Assembly (NCBI RefSeq): GCF_003143855.1
Contig: NZ_QFRK01000001.1
Location: forward strand, 253,940 to 317,939
DNA length: 64,000 bases
DNA from: Streptomyces sp. NWU339
GTDB taxonomy: Bacteria > Actinomycetota > Actinomycetes > Streptomycetales > Streptomycetaceae
Reading direction: 5' to 3'
The position numbers were made by a program, and so were the translations under genes. The notes beneath the pieces are model-generated. The model saw nothing but the letters and a program-made list of their open reading frames with translations, was not told the origin of the DNA and made no database searches. The number at the start of each line of letters is the position of its first letter. The first letter of the stretch is position 1. Positions 61,066 to 64,000 of this stretch are shown here, piece after piece.

Positions 61066-61977
61066 ATGCTGGACCTGCGGCGGCTGGAGATCCTGCACCG
61101 CTTCGCTGCCCGGGGCACCATCACTGCCACGGCCGCCGACCTGGGGTATTCGCCGTCGGCGATCTCCCAGCAACTGGCCGCTCTGGAACGGGAGGTCGGC
61201 GTCGCGTTGATCGAGCGCACCGCCCAGCGTGCGAGTCTGACCGACGCGGGACGCGAACTGGCCGAGCACGCCGCCCGCATCCTCGCCGCCGCGGAAACCG
61301 CCCACAGCCGCATGCGCGCCCGCATCGGCACCGTCAGCGGCCGGGTGACCGTCAGCTGCATCCACGCTTTGGCCCCCGCTCTCGCTCCCCACCTGGCCGC
61401 GCTGCAGCGCACGCACCCCGAGTTGAACGTCGTCGCTCACGAGACCGGCTCGACCACCGCCGCCGCAGCCGTCCTGGACCGCCGCTACGACCTCGCCGTC
61501 ATCGACGACTGGTCCGCGCACCCACCGACCGAGGGCACCGGTCTGTCCGTCCACCGCCTGCGCCGCGAGGACATCGTCCTGGCGATCCCCGCGGACCACC
61601 CACTCACCGAGCAGCCCAGCCCGGCCACCGCCGCACGGCTGCGACAGATCGTCCACAACCAGACCTGGCTGTGCGCCCCCATCGGGCAACTCTCCCGAGC
61701 CGCGGGCGACCGGTACCTGACCGCCATCAACGCCACACCCCCGCGGCGCTGGGAATTCGAAGGACTCCACATCCTGGCCGCACTCGTCGCCACCGGTGCC
61801 GGCGTGGCCTTCCTGCCCGCCGGCCTCGCCCACGAGCAAGCAGGCGTCGCCGGACTGCGGCTGGCTCCCCGCATGCAGCGCACCATCCTGGCACTCACCC
61901 GGACCACTACCCAGGAAGACCCCGCCATCACCGCCTGCCTCCACGCCGCCCAACGGGCCCTCAGCAGCCGACACTGA
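61066..61977 (+). CDS. LysR-family transcriptional regulator
   Basis: A 303-residue LysR protein. The N-terminal HTH covers about residues 1-60 (LRRLEILHRFAARGTITATAADLGYSPSAISQQLAALEREVG), and the effector domain follows from about 90 (VTVSCIHALAPALAPHLAAL... AHETGSTTAAAAVLDRRYDLAVIDDW... HILAALVATGAGVAFLP). AAGGAGAG lies 7 bases before ATG 61066. It is divergent from the aminotransferase (133 bp between starts), the usual arrangement of a LysR and its target. Confidence 0.92.
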   Translation: MLDLRRLEILHRFAARGTITATAADLGYSPSAISQQLAALEREVGVALIERTAQRASLTDAGRELAEHAARILAAAETAHSRMRARIGTVSGRVTVSCIHALAPALAPHLAALQRTHPELNVVAHETGSTTAAAAVLDRRYDLAVIDDWSAHPPTEGTGLSVHRLRREDIVLAIPADHPLTEQPSPATAARLRQIVHNQTWLCAPIGQLSRAAGDRYLTAINATPPRRWEFEGLHILAALVATGAGVAFLPAGLAHEQAGVAGLRLAPRMQRTILALTRTTTQEDPAITACLHAAQRALSSRH

Positions 61978-62551
61978 GCAGGAACGAGCTCGCGCGGCGC
62001 AGTGTGAGGGCCTGGACGCCGCCCGCGCCCGCGGCGCCGCCGGCCGGCAACAGCTCCTCGAACTGCCCGCCCTGTCGTTGCGGATGCTCTCGGCCACCAC
62101 GCCAGGACCACCAGCCGGCTCCTCAACGAGGCCGGCGGGGCCGGGAGCCGATACGCCCCTGGAGATCACGGAACGTCACTGCCCCGCTCAGCAGCACCGA
62201 CAACCCGCGGCAGTTGAATGCGCGAGCCCACCGGTATCGCCGCGTGCAGCTCGACCTTTGACATACGCGGCATGACCAGCACCTTTCACCAGGGGCACCT
62301 CGATGCTGCCCCGGCAAGAACCTCGGTGCCTCCCGAACTCGTCGACAGCACCCATCCGCGGATTGGGGGTGCCTCCCAGACCCATCGACAAGTGACTTCG
62401 CTGCTGCTCGATAAAGCCACTTGCCGCCCGCCGGGGCGATGATGGCGAACCGGGGAGGTCACGACGCGAGGGCGGCGGTACGCCCGGGGCTGCTCCCGGC
62501 ACGTCGCGCGCTCCAACTGATGCCCGGGCGGCTTGGGTGACCGGGCGGCTG
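61978..62551. other. 574-bp region without a supported gene
   Basis: Short frames on both strands lack codon bias or recognisable motifs. The patchy composition suggests decayed sequence, but I could not identify a source gene. Confidence 0.4.
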
Positions 62552-62594
62552 CCGGGCCGGGCGGCGCCGTGGCTGCGTCCACCGCCCGGCCCGG
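62552..62594 (-). terminator. GC-rich hairpin after cobW
   Basis: CCGGGCCGGGCGG (62552-62564) pairs perfectly with CCGCCCGGCCCGG (62582-62594), loop 17 bases, five bases beyond the stop of the minus-strand cobW gene. Confidence 0.75.
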
Positions 62595-62599
62595 GGTCT

Positions 62600-63772
62600 T
62601 CAGGCCCCCGCTACAAGGTCGGGGTGCTCGTGCTCGCAGCTGTCGTCGATGCCGTGGGTGTCCCAGGCGGGGAACGGGTCGACGGGCGGCGGGCTTTCGC
62701 CGTCGGCCATGAGGCAGTCGGTCAGTGCCGCGTGCAGTGCGTCCGCGTGCAGGTGCGTGCCGATGAAGACCAGTTCCTGGCCGCCGGGGCTGTCGGTGTC
62801 GCGGGCGGCGGAGGGCTCGAAGCGCGCGACGGAGCCGGCCTGTGACCACAGGCCCGTCACCTGCGGGCGGCTGGCCAGGGTGAAGAACCCCTTGGAGCGC
62901 AGGATCTGCCCGTACGCGCCGCTGTCGAGTTCCTCGGTCACGAACATCCACAGCCGGCCGGGGTGGAACGGCAGTTCGGAGCGGAAGACGGTCGAGGAGA
63001 TCCCGTACTCCTCCGTCTCGGGGACATGGTCGCCGTTGAGCTCCCTCACCCAGCCGGGGGCCTGTTGGGCGCGTTCCAGGTCGAACCGCCCGGTGCCCAG
63101 TACGTCGCCGGCCTGCACCCGGCCGTGAACGGCCGGGACGACGCGCGCGACCGGATTGAGGCGGCTGAGCGTCGCCCGCAGCCGGTCCGCCGACTCCTGG
63201 TCGACGAGGTCGAGCTTGTTGAGCACGATGACGTCGGCGAACTCCACTTGGTCCATCAGCAGGTCGCTGACGGTGCGTTCGTCGTCCTCGTACTGGTCCA
63301 GGCCGCGCTCGACGAGCTCGTCACCGCTGGTCAGCTCGGGCAGGAAGTTGGCGGCGTCGACGACCGTGACCATGGTGTCCAGGCGGGCGATCTCGCCGAG
63401 GGTGGCGCCGTCGTCGCGGGCGAAGGCGAAGGTCGCGGCCACCGGCATGGGTTCGGAGATGCCGGACGACTCGATGAGCAGGTAGTCGAAGCGGCCCTCG
63501 CGGGCCAGCCGGTCGACCTCCTCGAGCAGGTCGTCGCGCAGGGTGCAGCAGATGCAGCCGTTGGTCATCTCGACCAGGCGTTCCTCGGTGCGCGACAGGG
63601 CTGCCTCGCCACCGCGCACCAGGGCGGCGTCGATGTTGACCTCGCTCATGTCGTTGACGATGACCGCGACGCGCAGCCCCTCGCGGTTGCCGAGGATGTG
63701 GTTGAGGAGGGTGGTCTTGCCCGCACCGAGGAATCCGGACAGGACGGTGACGGGCAGTCGCTCAAAAGGCAT
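62600..63772 (-). CDS. CobW/G3E GTPase, zinc metallochaperone-like (COG0523)
   Basis: A 390-residue G3E GTPase with intact motifs: Walker [18 protein letters not shown], the metal-binding CxCC in [24 protein letters not shown] (switch) and [10 protein letters not shown] (guanine specificity NKxD). A CobW_C domain ([14 protein letters not shown]) follows, and the C-terminus has a Cys/His-rich end [10 protein letters not shown] that may hold metal. COG0523 proteins under Zur control move zinc to key enzymes when zinc is scarce. It lies six bases from rpmF, downstream of a Zur-type box. Confidence 0.9.
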   Translation of the reverse strand: MPFERLPVTVLSGFLGAGKTTLLNHILGNREGLRVAVIVNDMSEVNIDAALVRGGEAALSRTEERLVEMTNGCICCTLRDDLLEEVDRLAREGRFDYLLIESSGISEPMPVAATFAFARDDGATLGEIARLDTMVTVVDAANFLPELTSGDELVERGLDQYEDDERTVSDLLMDQVEFADVIVLNKLDLVDQESADRLRATLSRLNPVARVVPAVHGRVQAGDVLGTGRFDLERAQQAPGWVRELNGDHVPETEEYGISSTVFRSELPFHPGRLWMFVTEELDSGAYGQILRSKGFFTLASRPQVTGLWSQAGSVARFEPSAARDTDSPGGQELVFIGTHLHADALHAALTDCLMADGESPPPVDPFPAWDTHGIDDSCEHEHPDLVAGA

Positions 63773-63778
63773 GAACGC

Positions 63779-63949
63779 TCAGTCCTCGGGCCGCAGCAGC
63801 CCGCGCTCGTACGCCTTCACCAGCCGCTGAGGCACCAGGTACGGGACGCCGTCGACGGTGACCGGCACGAGTGTCGGCGTGGCTGCCTTCCACTGGGCGC
63901 GGCGGTGGCGGGTGTTGCTGCGGGACATCTTCCGCTTGGGAACGGCCAT
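63779..63949 (-). CDS. rpmF: 50S ribosomal protein L32, zinc-free paralogue
   Basis: A 56-residue L32 ([20 protein letters not shown]; then [20 protein letters not shown]). The four cysteines of zinc-binding L32 are absent. AGGAGGA lies before ATG 63949. The gene is too short for usual length cut-offs. It leads the rpmF-cobW unit behind the Zur-type box at the window edge. Confidence 0.93.
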   Translation of the reverse strand: MAVPKRKMSRSNTRHRRAQWKAATPTLVPVTVDGVPYLVPQRLVKAYERGLLRPED

Positions 63950-63987
63950 GGGGTCCTCCTGGGTCGGTGAGCACGCAGCACGCTACA

Positions 63988-64000
63988 TGAAAACGAATCC
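63988..64000. promoter_or_regulatory. Zur box before rpmF (cut by window end)
   Basis: TGAAAACGAATCC matches the left part of the Zur consensus TGAAAATGATTTTCA at 10 of 13 visible positions. It is 39 bp upstream of rpmF. Confidence 0.6.

Noticed and set aside
61978..62551. Possible extra gene between LysR and cobW
   Set aside because: Short frames lack codon bias, ribosome sites and any family resemblance.

Overview
The window is actinobacterial and almost certainly Streptomyces. It has very high GC with strong third-position GC bias, many GTG starts, ATGA/GTGA overlaps between operon genes, a tRNA-Leu(GAG) without an encoded CCA, and zinc-free paralogues of ribosomal proteins behind Zur-type boxes. 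It falls into four parts.

(1) Positions 1-940 are core genome: the 3' end of an aldehyde dehydrogenase gene, a terminator and tRNA-Leu(GAG).

(2) Positions 946-33415 form a roughly 32.3-kb genomic island that starts five bases after the tRNA and is bounded by a perfect 149-bp direct repeat. Its left end carries an overlapping tyrosine-recombinase-like / DDE-transposase-like gene pair and small regulators (an HTH protein, a winged-helix protein, an IclR-type protein and a Nudix-like protein). The rest is a defence island. It holds an EVE-domain protein, a PIN-like nuclease, and a type III restriction-modification locus (Res, Mod) with a DUF4391 protein and a SNF2 helicase. It also holds a four-gene helicase / Cas4-like operon, and divergent from that a pPIWI-RE module: PD-(D/E)XK nuclease with Fe-S cysteines, REase with a Y-type N-terminus, DinG-like helicase, and PIWI-RE protein. 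The module ends at a strong terminator just before the right repeat.

(3) Positions 33416-37115 are a graveyard of mobile DNA: a broken gene whose 3' end is the repeat itself, an IS630-type remnant, a frameshifted IS110 transposase and an intact IS110 transposase.

(4) Positions 37251-64000 are dominated by zinc homeostasis. They include a P1B-type metal-exporting ATPase with a PacL/DUF1490-like metal-binding partner, a ZnuABC-type importer, remnants of a Fur-family regulator and of a CobW GTPase, and zinc-free ribosomal proteins S14, L28, S18, L32 and an in-frame L33-L31 fusion. Two G3E/CobW proteins are present, one without a P-loop. A FecBCD-type metallophore/metal importer is followed directly by a YcaO (azoline RiPP) cluster: a 42-residue precursor, a ThiF-like leader-binding protein, a CocE-type hydrolase, a YcaO cyclodehydratase, a McbC-like dehydrogenase and two ABC exporter halves. 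Four sites resembling the Streptomyces Zur box lie before the L33-L31 fusion, before the importer operon, in the last codons of the importer ATPase just ahead of the RiPP precursor, and at the window's right edge before rpmF. The simplest reading is that zinc starvation switches on alternative ribosomal proteins, metal chaperones, zinc uptake and a ribosomally made peptide that may act as a metal-scavenging metallophore. An aminotransferase and a divergent LysR regulator sit between the RiPP operon and cobW-rpmF.

The two most notable systems are the expanded pPIWI-RE module (18.8-33.1 kb) and the Zur-box-associated YcaO RiPP/importer locus (45.8-59.4 kb).
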